A stretch of 64,000 nucleotides of DNA from Lutjanus erythropterus (Eukaryota; Chordata; Actinopteri; Lutjaniformes; Lutjanidae). A program made the translations under genes and the position numbers. Positions 44,176-56,300 of this stretch are shown piece after piece. Positions within the stretch are counted from its first letter, which is position 1. The number at the start of each line of letters is the position of its first letter. The notes below the pieces were generated by a model that saw nothing but the letters and a program-made list of their open reading frames with translations, was not told the DNA's origin and did no database searches. The stretch spans positions 4,340,920 to 4,404,919 of the forward strand of contig CM034601.1 of assembly GCA_020091685.1 (NCBI GenBank). The letters are read 5' to 3'.

Positions 44176-45701
44176 TGCGATCCTTAGAAACCCACTGCAT
44201 GACTCCAACTAAAAAAATGTCAGCAGCACAGGTCACGTATCGGTTCAGTTTGGCCTTAAAGTTGCAGGAAACTCACACTCATCTTGATGCATTTCCCCTG
44301 TCCATGTCCCAGTTTCTCCTGGAGGATTCTGACTTAGTCCAAGGCCTGATGGAATATACAGTATAATCCCTCCAGGGTTTTCTGGATCTGCCTTGCAGTC
44401 TCCTCTCAGTTGTCGCTTCACTTCTTTACATGTCAGGTATGTCTTTTCTTTATTTATTTCGCAACTCACTCAAATCTCAAATTTCTTTTTTTCTTTCTTT
44501 TTTTAATGGACAGGTCCATCTCTGGTAAGGTCCTTTTGGGTCATGTTCTGCTCTGTCTTTTTTCCACTTTCTCTCACCCTCTCCGTTGTGGCTTCCTGTC
44601 AGTATTCTCAAAAGGAAACCTTGTTTGAATCTAAAGAAGGCGTCAGTGTCACAACCTTCCTCCAGACCACACACACACATTGTATGCACAATCGCGGTCC
44701 ACACCTGTCAGTCAAATGACTCATGCCATGCTCTCCTGTCAGACTCTCTTGTTCACACTGTTCATTAGTACCACTCCCTCTCACCTCCTCTCTCCCTCCT
44801 CCCTCTTTGTCCGCAGAGATGAAGTCATCGGTGAGAAACTCTTCATTGCCTCTTCTCAATTTCCATCCTTCCCTCCATCCATCCAGTCTCATTCTCTTCA
44901 TCAGGTTTTCTCCTACTGACATTACAGTGGGCATTCAGCTGACACCACATGCCTGCTGGTGCAGTCCTCAGTCCTCAGCTCATCTCAGCTTCTACTTTGA
45001 GAAAAAGTGAATACATCAATTAGTTGTTGGTCAAAAACTGAATCAACAACAATGAAGTTGATGATGAATCAATGCATAAGCTCCCTATACTTAAGAAAGG
45101 AGGCTGGTTATCCGGTATTACAGCAAAAAGAATGATTATCTGTAGATGGAAGCCCCCACATTTGCTTTTTATGCTGGCAACCAGGACATTCACATATTCA
45201 TATCCACTGGAACTGTCAGTCGCCGTTGTAAATACGCAAAAATACACTGCAATGAATTTTGTTATAAATATGCATATTGACTGCAAACCCAGCTTTTGTA
45301 ATTGATCTTGCTATTGATGGTGGATGACAAATGTAACAGAGTTTATATTGTATGTAATTCCACTTTCTGTTATTGCTATAATGTGATATTTATGTACTTA
45401 TGTAGTTATACCTATGTTATTGGCTCAAGGGCGCCCTCTCTCAGAGGTAGTAGGTAAATGCCACTGGAGGCCTTCAAACATTGCCAGTTCATGAGAGACG
45501 TGCCCGAGGTGAGTTGTTGAGCACAGCACTGTGTACAAATATTGTGTATTAACATACTATATACTTTTTTTTAAAATGCATTTTGGCGCAGTGGTTTGCA
45601 CTTTTGCTTTTGATGTCTGTAGAAGCACCAACAGATTGCTTTCTTTCCCTCACCTGATGATCCACTGAAGAGTAGAACTATGTCCATGTACTGACACTCC
45701 C

Positions 45702-45704
<3 letters not shown>
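44176..45704. other. Unique stretch with pyrimidine-rich parts, no gene seen
   Basis: 44400-44900 is CT-rich, which yields overlapping frames on both strands (for example 44608-44934 minus, 44723-45010 plus). None has a recognisable domain. The rest is AT-rich. Confidence 0.4.
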
Positions 45705-45748
<44 letters not shown>

Positions 45749-45770
45749 GACAGACACAGACACAGACACA

Positions 45771-45817
<47 letters not shown>
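45705..45817. repeat. Compound (CA)n microsatellite, 113 bases
   Basis: CA run, one A-interrupted unit (caaacaca), a CAGACA-rich centre at about 45748-45772, then another CA run of about 44 bases. Cys-Val or His-Thr frames through it are artefacts. Confidence 0.97.
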
Positions 45818-45819
<2 letters not shown>

Positions 45820-46212
45820 GTGTTTGGGAAACACAGACTTTACTTGGGCCGGCGGCCCAGGTCAATTAATGACCATCCAAGTTTATTATGCATCCCATTT
45901 TGCATTTTTGTTTTTATTTTTTTTATCTGTCAAGAGAATGACGTCATGCGCGATTGATTAATTTGGCCTAATGGACAATGTCCACTCACTCCACTGCACT
46001 CTGCCCGACTACTACAACCTACTGCAACCCTTACTCACACATGCTCTGCAGAGAAACTTGCTCGCACAGGGACAGAGTCTGCTATTTAATGTACAGACTG
46101 ACTTACGCAGTTGTTTTGCAGAGGCTTGTGAGTGCATGTGTACCACATACAGAAGATGGAAACGGAAGGAGGAGGGCGGTCAAGCAATGTGTGTGCAGTA
46201 ATTATTCCAAAG

Positions 46213-46214
<2 letters not shown>
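45818..46214. other. Unique spacer between microsatellites
   Basis: No gene. The frames at 45971-46201 and 45978-46346 overlap in two phases and run into the GT array. Confidence 0.35.

Positions 46215-46284
<70 letters not shown>
46215..46284. repeat. (GT)n microsatellite, 35 units
   Basis: A perfect GT run of about 70 bases, opposite in strand phase to the CA arrays on either side. Confidence 0.97.
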
Positions 46285-46285
<1 letters not shown>

Positions 46286-46894
46286 TGTGCACATGTGCAT
46301 GGAAAAGAAGAGAATAATGAAAAGCAAGGTGAGCAAATTAAAGTAATTTGTGACAAAACACTAAAATAAGGTGGAGAAGTAAAAGATAAAAGATAATAAT
46401 ATAATATATTTAAATAAATCCCAACACACTTACTTTTCTTTGGCATTTTAAAAAAGTTCCTTTTTTTGAACAAGTCTGAAAAAAATGTTAAGCATTCTCT
46501 GCTGCTTCTCGGGAGGATTTGCAGCCTTTTTGCTTTTTGAATCACAGTAAATTAAATCTCTCTGGGTTTTGTAATGTTGATTAGACAAAACCCTGACCAT
46601 AAAAATGCCTTTGTGTCCTGATTCGCATGTTCACATACATCTGATTTATATGTGGGAGATATTGTCTGCTTGATACAGTATTTTCTGAAATATGTTAATT
46701 GTCTTTGCTTGAGACTCGAACAAAGAAAATTAGTAGTCTGAGAGACAGAAGATGAATGCACGGATTTCAAACAACGTTACAAATTACTTGTGAGTTTGAA
46801 AATGACGTGTCAGCCACCCTTTACACATGCCTGCACAACATACAAAAGAGGATCAGTGAAGGCTGCTGCACAAATTGAATCTAATGGTTATGCA

Positions 46895-46900
<6 letters not shown>
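46285..46900. other. AT-rich spacer, no gene seen
   Basis: Nothing recognised between the GT and the next CA array. Confidence 0.4.

Positions 46901-46978
<78 letters not shown>
46901..46978. repeat. (CA)n microsatellite, 39 units
   Basis: A perfect AC/CA run of 78 bases. Confidence 0.97.
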
Positions 46979-46981
<3 letters not shown>

Positions 46982-47350
46982 AACACTTTTGTATGCATAC
47001 ATGAGCACCAGATAATTAATCATAATTGGCACTATTTTTTTCTCTGTCTCTCTCTCTCTTCTGCTTACTAATTGCTCTCAGTAAGAGTAAGCCAAGATGA
47101 GAAAACTACAACCTGCATTTTCCACTTCATCAGTTTAGCTCCATTCAGTCTGTCAGACTCTGGTTCGCTGCATCAGTTGTCACTTTGGTAGAGAGGAAAT
47201 GGTTTAGAAAAAGTTGGAGAGTGACCTGTGTGATGTGGTCTCTTCCATATGATCAGTTATTTGTTTGTATAAAACATTTTAATTACAGCCAAAAATATGC
47301 AATATATGTTTTTTTGTGATGATCTCTCAAAAGTGGTTAATGTAATGGAG
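46979..47350. other. Unique stretch, no gene seen
   Basis: A short CT run (47040-47060). No gene. Confidence 0.4.
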
Positions 47351-47455
47351 GCAGTTACATCTGTGTAGCAGATTGTTGCTGTGTATAACAGACAGTTTCT
47401 ATGAAAAACAGACCATTGATATGGAGAACAGTAAGTTGCCATGTAATATGCGCAA
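47351..47455. repeat. Diverged minisatellite, unit about 20-21 bp
   Basis: Four to five decayed units of the form ttgctatg-x-agaacagacag: tgttgctgtgtataacagac, agtttctatgaaaaacagac, cattgatatggagaacagta and agttgccatgtaatatgcgc. Confidence 0.6.
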
Positions 47456-47699
47456 TAATGTACAGTGAGCCAGTCATTATGGCAAAATAAACACAATGAT
47501 ACCAATGTCACAATGGTCACATCATGCTTGCTTCCACGAGATCACATGAAGTCACTTTTCCTATGAGATCTTGCAAGATCATGCTGGTCTCTGACAAATA
47601 ATCTTAATTTAACAACATTATAAGGCCTGGCTGTAACCTGGAGCACGTTTGGAGAAATTTTAAGTTATTTAATAGTCAGTGTTTTATTATGAACATTGA
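47456..47699. other. Unique stretch, no gene seen
   Basis: Nothing recognised. Confidence 0.35.
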
Positions 47700-47840
47700 T
47701 TTTACCATAAAGAAAAGTTCCAAAAATGTCAACAATAGTTCTGAAAACTGCAATTTTTGGTCTGATCCTGATTTTTGAAGGGGCTGACTTAACAATTCTG
47801 ATTTTGGCCAATTCCAATTTTCAATCGGTGCATCTCCAGT
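47700..47840. mobile_element. Probable hAT-type DNA transposon end
   Basis: gtctgatcctgatttttgaa, gattttggccaattccaatt and tcaatcggtgcatctccagt resemble the degenerate ccgattccgatttt and cggtgcatccctag end of a common fish hAT element. The other terminus is not found. Confidence 0.4.
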
Positions 47841-48144
47841 GACGTCAGTGTTATAAAGGAGTTTGGATTCACACACAAGCAAACTAACAGATTACAGGCA
47901 GTGGTAGACTAGAAAGTCCCATTTTCTGCAAGATAAAATAACTGTTTTTGCCAAATGAGTCTGGTGGCTTTGACGACGGTGATATTTGGCTTATATAATG
48001 ATGGTTTCCTGTCAGAAAAAGGCAAAACTCCATACTATCCCATAGGGATAACTTTAGGGTTAGGCAAGTGGCAAGTGGTCTCTAGGGTAAGACTCCTGGA
48101 AAAGAGTGTAGTCTATGTAATGTCCCCAAGAGTAACATAAATAA

Positions 48145-48146
<2 letters not shown>
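47841..48146. other. Unique stretch, no gene seen
   Basis: The frame at 47955-48140 has no recognisable motif. Confidence 0.35.
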
Positions 48147-48181
<35 letters not shown>

Positions 48182-48375
48182 GGTGTGCTTCCCACCTGCT
48201 AGGGCTTGGTGGCATATATCCGGACAGTTGTGTGTATGTTTGTGTGGTGTATAGGTGTGTGTGTGTGTTCAGCTTACTGGCTGTAAACAGGTGCTCAGGT
48301 GTCCTTGGCTTGAACTTGACACTCGCCTCATGAATCAATCTCCACTCTAGGGTTATCTGGCAGTAGTGTAGGCAC

Positions 48376-48436
<61 letters not shown>

Positions 48437-48437
48437 T
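48147..48437. repeat. GT microsatellite cluster ending in (GA)n
   Basis: GT runs at 48147-48175 (followed by gcgcgcg), a weaker run at about 48255-48270, and 48378-48416, directly joined to a GA run to 48436. The (GT)n-(GCGC) transition and (GT)n-(GA)n junction are typical of expanded and mutated dinucleotide arrays. Confidence 0.9.
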
Positions 48438-48439
48438 GT

Positions 48440-48690
48440 ATAAGAGGCAGGTTAAGACTGGCCAGGAAGGTATTAACTTCTGATTGATTCATTTGGCTCT
48501 AATCCACCTCCCAGTGAAAGGTGCAGCTCGATTCCCTCCTTTTCGACACATTATTTACTCCATATTCTCACACACCTCGGCGCTGGACGTAAAGGTGGTC
48601 AAAAATTTGTCTGCAGTTTTAGTCCCTCTTGATTTGATTTATTTACCAGCATGAGTCATTCATTATAATCCCTCCAGCCCCCGCAGTTGC
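48440..48690. promoter_or_regulatory. Possible conserved non-coding element
   Basis: Unique block with mixed composition (ggctctaatccacctcccag, cacctcggcgctggacgtaa, gatttgatttatttaccagc, catgagtcattcattataat). The regulatory role is inference. Confidence 0.25.
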
Positions 48691-50350
48691 TGGTCCTGCA
48701 ACCTCATTTTTATTCCAAAAATCAAACCCCTTTAGATGATGAACCATTTTTATTTTCAAGGTGGTCACATAAGAGAAGTTACTGCAACAGCAAATTTTGG
48801 TCAGTAAAAAGCTTGCTAAGTAACTAACATAACAGTCTCTATAGCAACAATGCCTTGTTTTTAGATTTGTATTTCTGTCTCGACCACTGTTTAAATGAGG
48901 CTTGTTCATGAACTGATTGGACTATAACTCAGTCTGAAGACCAGGGCCATTGCCGTGCTGAGTTCATTATGAGTTATGCCTGATTGTAACCTCTCCTTGT
49001 GTGTTCTTATGACAATCCAATCAACATCTGAGCGACAAAGTCGTGTCCCAGTCCTGACGGAGGGACAGGCTAAGAAGACTTCACTCTGGTCTTATTAGGA
49101 TCTTCTTCTTCTTTTTCTTCTTCTTTGTCCTCTTTTTTTCTCTTCCTGCAAGAAAATCTGCATGCATAAAAATGAACCAAACTTTTCACATAGACCAAGT
49201 CTTTCCTCAACTGGCTTTGTGGCTTCAGGCAAACTCCGCATCCCTTTTTTCCTAATCTTAGAAAAAATAAGAAGTCATAAAAATAAAGTTTTATACATGG
49301 TGGAGTCTAAAGGAAGGAAAGAAAAAGAAGCTGCTCTGTAGTCTGATCGTATGACAGCAGATACTGCTGCATCTCTTGCCAGGGGGCAGCACTGTGAGCA
49401 GGCTGTAGCTGGGGCGCGTATTCTAGTATAGTATCTTCCTGCTTCTTCCTCTTTCAGCACCGCTGGGGAAGCTTCGCTTGATTTTGAACAGTCTGTACAC
49501 CACACCGAGCCATTTGTTTACATGACTTGGCTGCTGTCCTCCTGAATAATTTCAGCAGATTTGCAGAAAGATCATGGAATAGCCCAAGTTAGTGTAGAGG
49601 CCCCGAGACACTCATGAATTAAGCATTCTGATGTCATATTAGCATTTGGATTTTTAGAAAGACATAACTGATTAGCGAAAAGTATAAACAAAAACTTCCA
49701 CAAGTTTATGAGAAGTTTTACTGGGCCCTTTGTAGCTTGGGGCTGACAGTAAATGATGACCTTTGCCTAATGCTAAGTCCCCCAGCACCCATCTAAAGTT
49801 TAACACTTTCAAATCAGATGAATAAAATAAAAACATTCATCAGTCATCACTTTGCAACTTTGATCGCAGTGTAGGCAGATGTTTGGAGCTGGCAGGAATT
49901 ATGAGGTCCATCATTGTTTTTCTGAAAAACTGTTACTAATTAAACCTCCCACAGTTTTTGCTCAATTAACATTGACTTGCTGCAGTGCATCTTCAGACTG
50001 TCCTCCAAAAACACTCCAGCCAGATTTTAGAATTATCAAAAACTGAGCCCACGGTGCATCTGTAAACAACTACTGCAAATTCTCACTTAATAAATATCCA
50101 GTGTTTGAAGTCATGGTAGACATAGTGTGGCAAATTTCAGAATTTAATCTTAAAACTGAATGAAAAAAAATCCTATGTACACTATTGAAATCAGTGGAAA
50201 TAGAACATATTTAAACATCAGTGTCTCTTTTTAGAAAATAAATTACAGACCCTTTCTATGCTGTGATTGATTCCATGATTTCAGTTGTATTCTTAATAAC
50301 AATGATAATAAGTTTTAAATAATTATGGTCCTGGTAATTCTGCCAGTTCT
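48691..50350. other. Unique AT-rich stretch, no gene seen
   Basis: A CTT-rich patch lies at 49102-49130. The minus-strand frame at 49275-49505 lacks a domain. No repeat supported. Confidence 0.4.
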
Positions 50351-50372
50351 AATAATAATAATAATAATGATA

Positions 50373-50413
<41 letters not shown>

Positions 50414-50422
50414 AATAATAAT
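50351..50422. repeat. (AAT)n-(GAT)n-(AAT)n trinucleotide repeat
   Basis: Seven or so AAT units, then about fifteen GAT/ATG units, then AAT units again. A poly-Ile frame on the minus strand is an artefact. Confidence 0.97.
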
Positions 50423-50439
50423 CAAAATAAGTAAAGTAA

Positions 50440-50530
50440 AAATAACTTCAGATATATCCTCTGGTGTCAGGCCATGAAGGGCTTTAAAAGTAATAACTAC
50501 AAGCTTCAAATAGCCAGTTCAAGGTCATTA
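50440..50530 (-). repeat. Short dispersed-repeat or LINE fragment
   Basis: On the minus strand it reads FKALHGLTPEDISE (about 50490-50449), similar to the FKALHGLAP segment of L2-type LINEs. It ends next to the trinucleotide repeat, which may have grown from its tail. On the plus strand gccatgaagggctttaaaag is a word I recall in fish repeats. Too short to classify. Confidence 0.45.
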
Positions 50531-51099
50531 ATGAAATAATGATTTGTCATTCGTTGCCCACTCAGGCATTGCACCGTGTGGATTATTGACACATGATTTG
50601 AAGATATTTTTAATTCAGAAAGTTTTATATAATTATGCTCTCCCCCTTCTTCTTCTTCTTCTTCTTCTTCCTCCTCAAATGCCCGGCCCAGATTCACTGC
50701 TGCACTGCAGCTATAATTATCCCTGCCAGGCGTACGCCAGAAGGGGATCATGTAATCACTTCCGTTTGTGTGTGTATGTGTGAGTGAGCAAGTGTGTGTG
50801 TGATCAACTACAGTTTGTCCGCAGCTAATCTCAAATACTGCTGGACCTACCAACCTAATTTTATTTTGTGCATATTCATGACTGTATGCTGAAGGACCTC
50901 TGTGATTTAGAATAATTGAAAAACCTTTTTTTTATATTTTTTATGGCTGGAGGCATTATGTTTTTGGCCATAACTCAAAATTTCTTATGCTAAATATGAC
51001 AAAACTGAAACTGTCTCTTACACCCCGATCGATCGAGTTAAGGTCATGATTTCCTTGTTTCCAGTTTTCTGTCAGTATGTCCTCTTTTATTTTGATACT
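50531..51099. other. Unique stretch with a (CTT)n run
   Basis: About eight CTT units at 50647-50670, which give a poly-Glu or poly-Leu frame by chance. GT-rich patch at about 50767-50800. No gene. Confidence 0.45.
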
Positions 51100-51470
51100 C
51101 ACCTGTGTCTCTCGTTTCAGATACTTCCTGCCCTTCCTTCCCACCTTTGTGATTACCCGCCCCGCCCTACATGGTTTCACCTGTCCCTCATCACCCCTCC
51201 TCCCTTGTGTATATAGTCTTTGTGCTTCCCTTTGTCCGTTGCCAGTTCATCTCAGTTACTTGAGTGTTAAGTTCTAGCTGTTATTCCTTGTCTTTTCTCA
51301 GTGGATTTGATCTGATTTCTGTTTACTCGACTCTGCTTCAGCCAATTATTTCTTTGGATACCTTTGTTTCTTTCTGGACTGACAACCTGTGTACTAAACC
51401 TTATTCTATCAAAAGACCTTATGTTTTGAGTCCTGCTTTTGAGTCCTTCGTCTTTTGACTCCAGTCTTAA
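51100..51470 (+). mobile_element. Possible LTR-retrotransposon LTR fragment
   Basis: Pyrimidine-rich sequence reading tttcacctgtccctcatcac, ttgtgtatatagtctttgtg and cccagt-like or ctcagt words, with many TTT-rich segments, recalls LTRs of fish gypsy-type elements, including a TATA-like tgtatatag at 51207-51215. No matching second LTR, primer-binding site or coding region is seen, so at best it is a solo, decayed LTR. Confidence 0.3.
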
Positions 51471-51954
51471 AAAAGACAGCATGTTTTTCAAATTATTCAC
51501 TGGAATCATACATATATAGTGAGAACTTTCATTTTGCCAAAACAAAAGATTAAATTCCCTCAGTTACAGGTCAATGTAGTGGTAACTTCCACATTAAATT
51601 CCTTCAAAATCTTCAATACATACAAAGTATGAGTCTGGACAGATGTGGATATAAACTGCAACTTGACTAGTTGGTGGCTGGTCTATTTTTGACTGCTCTG
51701 CATCAACAGCAACTGTGAGTGCAACTACTGCTGCCTTGCAGTAGGTGCTTCACCTACCTGAGACCGTTGAAATTTTTGAGTATAAGAGTCCTTGAATTGA
51801 TTGAGCCAGACCATTCACTATTAATCCCCTTCACCACAGACACACACACACAGACACAGTATTGCATTATGTACTGCAGAATCCTCTCTCTCTTAGTCTC
51901 CCCACAGGTGTGACTCATGGGCAGGAGAGCAGAGGTCAAAACTCAGCACTGAAT
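51471..51954. other. Unique stretch, no gene seen
   Basis: A short CA run lies at 51838-51852. Nothing else. Confidence 0.4.
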
Positions 51955-52262
51955 CAAATTCACGACTTTGCCTCCGTGCTGGAAAACTGAAAATGTCCGG
52001 TGGCTTCACAGCGAGCAGATGATGCCTATATAGCGGCTTAGCGCTGTCATCCGGATTAGTGTGTCATCAAGCAGCATTAAGGTCGTTGATCGTCGTGTGA
52101 CAGTCAGGAAGGGAGAGCCAATTATGTGAGGTCGAAGACTGGGAGCAGCGGGCTTCCATCTGAGAAACACATTCTGGACGCTCTGCAGTGGAGGATATCA
52201 TTTTAATGCCTGTAACTCGAGTATCTCCAGCCCTTCTGACTGTTTCTGTCACTCTGTCTTCC
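51955..52262. promoter_or_regulatory. Possible conserved non-coding element
   Basis: CpG-containing unique block in AT-rich surroundings: tatagcggcttagcgctgtc, atccggattagtgtgtcatc, aaggtcgttgatcgtcgtgt and agagccaattatgtgaggtc. No reading frame of note. The look is that of a conserved element; not tested. Confidence 0.3.
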
Positions 52263-54599
52263 ACAATAATGTCATATTTTTGTGTCCTTTCATCATGTCA
52301 TATTTAAAGCCTCTACATGAAGTCTTCCAAACAAAGAGTAATTATGCGATATTACATTTGAGGGTGACCTTTAACGTCACAGAGGTAAGTAAGAATCACT
52401 GCTGAGCTAATAATCATGTTGAAGCACAAGCTCTTGTGTAACAGTTTGATTATACAGTTTATCAACACACAAAAGATATAATCAAAATATTCTCATATTG
52501 TGTGACAATTCACTCAAAATGAAAAAACTTTTTGTTAGTATTAACTAGCTGGAAACATGGTGTCTGACTAATAACTGGAAAACAATCAGTTACTCCAGCA
52601 AGTAATCCGAGCCTTAGCAGAGACCAACAGCAGACAGGATTTCTCGTCCCTGTTGAGTCCGCCAGTCAGCTTTCTACAGACTGAGGGATTTCCAAAACTT
52701 TGCTAGCTCAGTCTTGCTATACATTTTGTTATTTTACAACTATTGATACTATGTCAGCAAACTTCGCATGTATTTTAGCTAGTGCCATGTCACTGGCTCA
52801 CCGGCACAGCTGAGGGAGGATGCTGAACAGACTTCCTGTGTGATCCAATTGTTTCCAACAACTAATAAGAGCATTGGAAAGTCCAAAAGTCAAAATTAAT
52901 TGAAAAAAGAGTTCCAAAATTCTCATATTTCAAATTTGCTGGTGTTTAACCTTTCAAAAACGTTTTCACCAGGGCCACAAAACAGTTTGTTCTCCAACTT
53001 GTTGCAAATAACGGGGGCAGCAGCAATCTAACAGCGCCATAAATTATAATCATGACAGAAAGTTGATTTTATTTTTCTAGAACTGTTACTTACAGGAGGT
53101 CGTAGTCTATGTAGGGCCACTGTGGTTTGTCATTTATTTTCCATGAATAAAAATGTTTCCAAAACTTTCCTCCCTCTGAGGTGAGTACATTTTTAGTAAT
53201 GACCACAGTGTGCTGTCGTTATCATTTCAGCATGTTCTAAATGTCTAGACATCCAGTTTCTTGCTCAGACCTATAACTACTTTTTTTTTTTTTACAGTTT
53301 AAGTAACTCAATCATTGCTGAAATCTTAGAATGGTGCAACATTGCTACAAATAGGTCCAACAAGCCAACAGACGTGGTAAACCTGTGATGTAAATTCTCA
53401 TTACACCCTAGCTTCTGTTGTTCAACTTTGAGCGTGCAAAACTGGGGTGAGTACAGTATATCAGAGTTTTATTGTGCAATAAGGCATCATAACCAAAATA
53501 ACTAATCTGTCTAAACTGTCAACACAGCCTGTCCTCACCAGAAACATGGTTGTATGGGTCGTCTGTGCATGCAGTTTATGATGATCCAAATGTTAACTGT
53601 TAGGCCATGACTTAGTGGCCATCGTTATTATGACAGGAGCGGTCAGAAGAGTGAGAAACTCTACATGAGGAGGACGACCGGGGGTACATTATGTATATGA
53701 CCTTCCTCAGATACATCCCATGATTTACGTCATGTACGTTACATGAGTTAAACCATGATCTTTTTGGAAAATAAAGTGCATTTCATAATTATTTTGATAT
53801 TATCCTGTTTCATCACATTTCAGATCCTAATGTAATTCTCAATTCACACTTAAGTGTCCCACTTCATGTGGGACTGCAGAGCATTTTTATACCTTGTCCC
53901 TCATCCCATATATTACGACAATGTCCCACATTTTGATTGGGTTTGGTTTTCCAAAGTGAAACCACTGCAGGACAGACACTTTTTTAAAAAATGTCTTTTA
54001 TCCAGTGACTGTAAAGAAAGCATGAAAGGCTGTCATCACTGGGCTGTTTGATGTCAATCAAACTGTGCATGCATGAGTCAAGTGTCACAGTTTTTTTCTA
54101 CCCTACAGCAAACGGGGAGTCACCGCAAGTCACAAATTATGCAGATTTAAGTAGAATGTGATTGAAACAACTGCAAATAAAAGGAAATACAGCTACATGA
54201 AAGACTGGGGAACTACTTATCTTGTATCTGTTGTTACTGCTGAGTCAACCAGAGGGTAAAGCATAGAGTTGTTATGAGCTAAGGGGGCAGAATAGGCATG
54301 GTTATTTTTTTCAAATGAAAATGTTATATTGACCCAAACAAACATCCTCCTTATTCAACATTTGGTTTGTTGGGATCTGGCCACCCTACACATCATTACT
54401 AATTTAAAATGGTTTTTACCTACGTCGTCATATTGACACATATTCTATCATCCATCTCAGTGATGGAGACTTCCCTGTGAAGTCCTCCCATTACGGTCAT
54501 TGATCACCTTTCTGTGCCATTTCATACTGAAACATTTCTTCTTTATTGCAGTATGACTCTCCGGTAACATGGCATTAACAGCACTTGTTTCTTCTGTTT
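52263..54599. other. Unique AT-rich stretch, no gene seen
   Basis: T run at about 53280-53294. The frame at 53854-54051 has no domain. 54270-54390, ending gggatctggccaccctaca, may be a repeat fragment by memory, but is unsupported here. Confidence 0.35.
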
Positions 54600-54870
54600 C
54601 GCGGCGTTTGCAGGTCCCTCAGTTCCACTGCTGATGCTGTTAAGATGATAGATTTTCCTTTTTGGGGGTCCTGTCTTACACCGGGTGCAAGGCAGATGGC
54701 ACCAGTGGCACAGGTGGCATTGCTATTTTACACCAGTTGTCATTTTTGCCATGTCTGCAAGATCACAAATGAACTTGTGTGTGTGTGTGTGTGTGCGCCT
54801 AAGGGTGGGAGGTCTAAAAATGAAGGCACGGCCAAGCACATTTGGTATCTTGTGCACGGCACATTGTAGT
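54600..54870. repeat. Possible repeat fragment and short GT run
   Basis: tacaccgggtgcaaggcaga, tggcaccagtggcacaggtg and ttgctattttacaccagttg resemble a fish DNA transposon I recall. A GT run of ten units is at 54777-54796. Frames at 54585-54869 and 54685-54933 are not gene-like. Confidence 0.35.
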
Positions 54871-56131
54871 CAAAACCACTTGCACTTTAAAATCTGGTCA
54901 AAGCACAAAGTCTGTGGTCCATCACAAAAATAACTTTTGTTTATGTTCAGGTTTTTTCCTCAGTAAAGTGTCCTTTGGACATATTTCCTATCAGAAATTA
55001 AATTAAGTATTGAACTAAAAAGGGTGTGTGTCTCACATTTGGCACACACACTTTTGGCACGCTCACATTTGACAACCCTTGTGAATTTCTCTGTGGACTG
55101 TTTAATAGATGTTTTATATGGATTGTTGACATGGAGAAACATACATAAACGGAGCCACCACCTAGTAACATAAGAACTGCTTCATCATGCACTGAATTCA
55201 ACATTTAGTCATGATGGGTGCCACGTGGACTTCCTGGTCAGCGACCCAAATGAAATGAAAAATGCATGTGTAAAGTTTTTCTGTCTACTTTACCGAATAA
55301 AAACACCCGCATTGTTTCATACAGGAGGTTACTCAGTTTCAGTTCTAAAAGACTGTAAATGTGCTTCCATTTCACTCTTCAGGCCAGGTTTTCCATAATA
55401 AGCTGCTCCTTAAGGACCAAACAAGGCAATAAATGAAAAGCAGGAGAAGAGATCGAAAGAGAAGTGGATATTCTGAGAAAGAAAAACACATGCAGAACAA
55501 GGAGACAGGGCAGAGGGGAAGAGGAAGGAGAAAGCAACAGGCATAAAGAGTGGAGGAGAAAAGTTGCACAAAGTGAAAGAATACCAAGAGACAAAACTCT
55601 GTTTTTGTCAGTTTACAGTCATGATTTTTTTTTTTGTCTTTCTATTCCAAACACCAAATACTACAAAAACAATATTTTCATGGATTGGATCCCATTTCAC
55701 ATGCTGGGCTCACTGCTGCCCCAGGCAACCCAGGCGCCTTGCTCAGGTGGAAGTGAGCGGCTGCCTTGGGCCATAATAACATATTTACCTGACTGTTAAT
55801 GAAGGGAGTGGACTCTCAAAGACCCTCAGGTCACGCTGCCTCTCACTGACAGCATCCACAGAGACTGTACCATCTCATCCTCTTCTTCAAAGGAACGAGT
55901 CATTGATTTTCAGATGATATCCTCGTGGACATATTTTTGTGTATTCCCAGTCCTCTCCTCTGCAGAGACAGCAAAACCAGAGATACAAACAGAGATATGT
56001 AGAGATGGTTTTCTCAGAATAAGAAATGCTACATTAGATAGCAATTACATGTGGGTGTGTCAATAAAATCACACTGATCACACATTGTCTAAATGGGTCA
56101 GCATGCATTAATTACATTTGCGTTAACAGAG
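54871..56131. other. Unique stretch, no gene seen
   Basis: Purine-rich at about 55435-55570, giving overlapping frames on both strands. T run near 55625-55636. Nothing recognised as a gene or repeat. Confidence 0.4.
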
Positions 56132-56300
56132 CAGTGGTTGTCAACCTTGTCATTGGGACCCCCGAGGGGGTCATGAGGTAATGTCTGGGTGTTGCCAGAT
56201 GGTTGTGGAGAAAAAATAAAATAACATGCGGTGACAACCAGCACAGAATGAGAGCAAGGAAGCAGCTCCCTGCGACATCAGCCCCCTTTAAGACATTTGC
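56132..56300. mobile_element. hAT-like MITE, copy 2 (left part) of the 6.6-kb family
   Basis: It starts cagtggttgtcaaccttgtc and aligns with 6562-6735: gggacccccgagggg against agacccccaatgggt, gttgccagatggttg, gtggagaaaaaataaa, agcacagaatgagag, gaagcag and aagacattt. The right terminus is not found next to it; ctggggggttgcaaca at 56979-56994 might be a displaced right part. Confidence 0.8.

Noticed and set aside
45571-46545. Several frames with long Cys-Val or His-Thr runs
   Set aside because: They are translations of (CA)n/(GT)n microsatellites.
51100-51470. Endogenous retrovirus
   Set aside because: Only a possible LTR-like sequence is present. No paired LTR, primer-binding site or gag/pol/env reading frame is visible.
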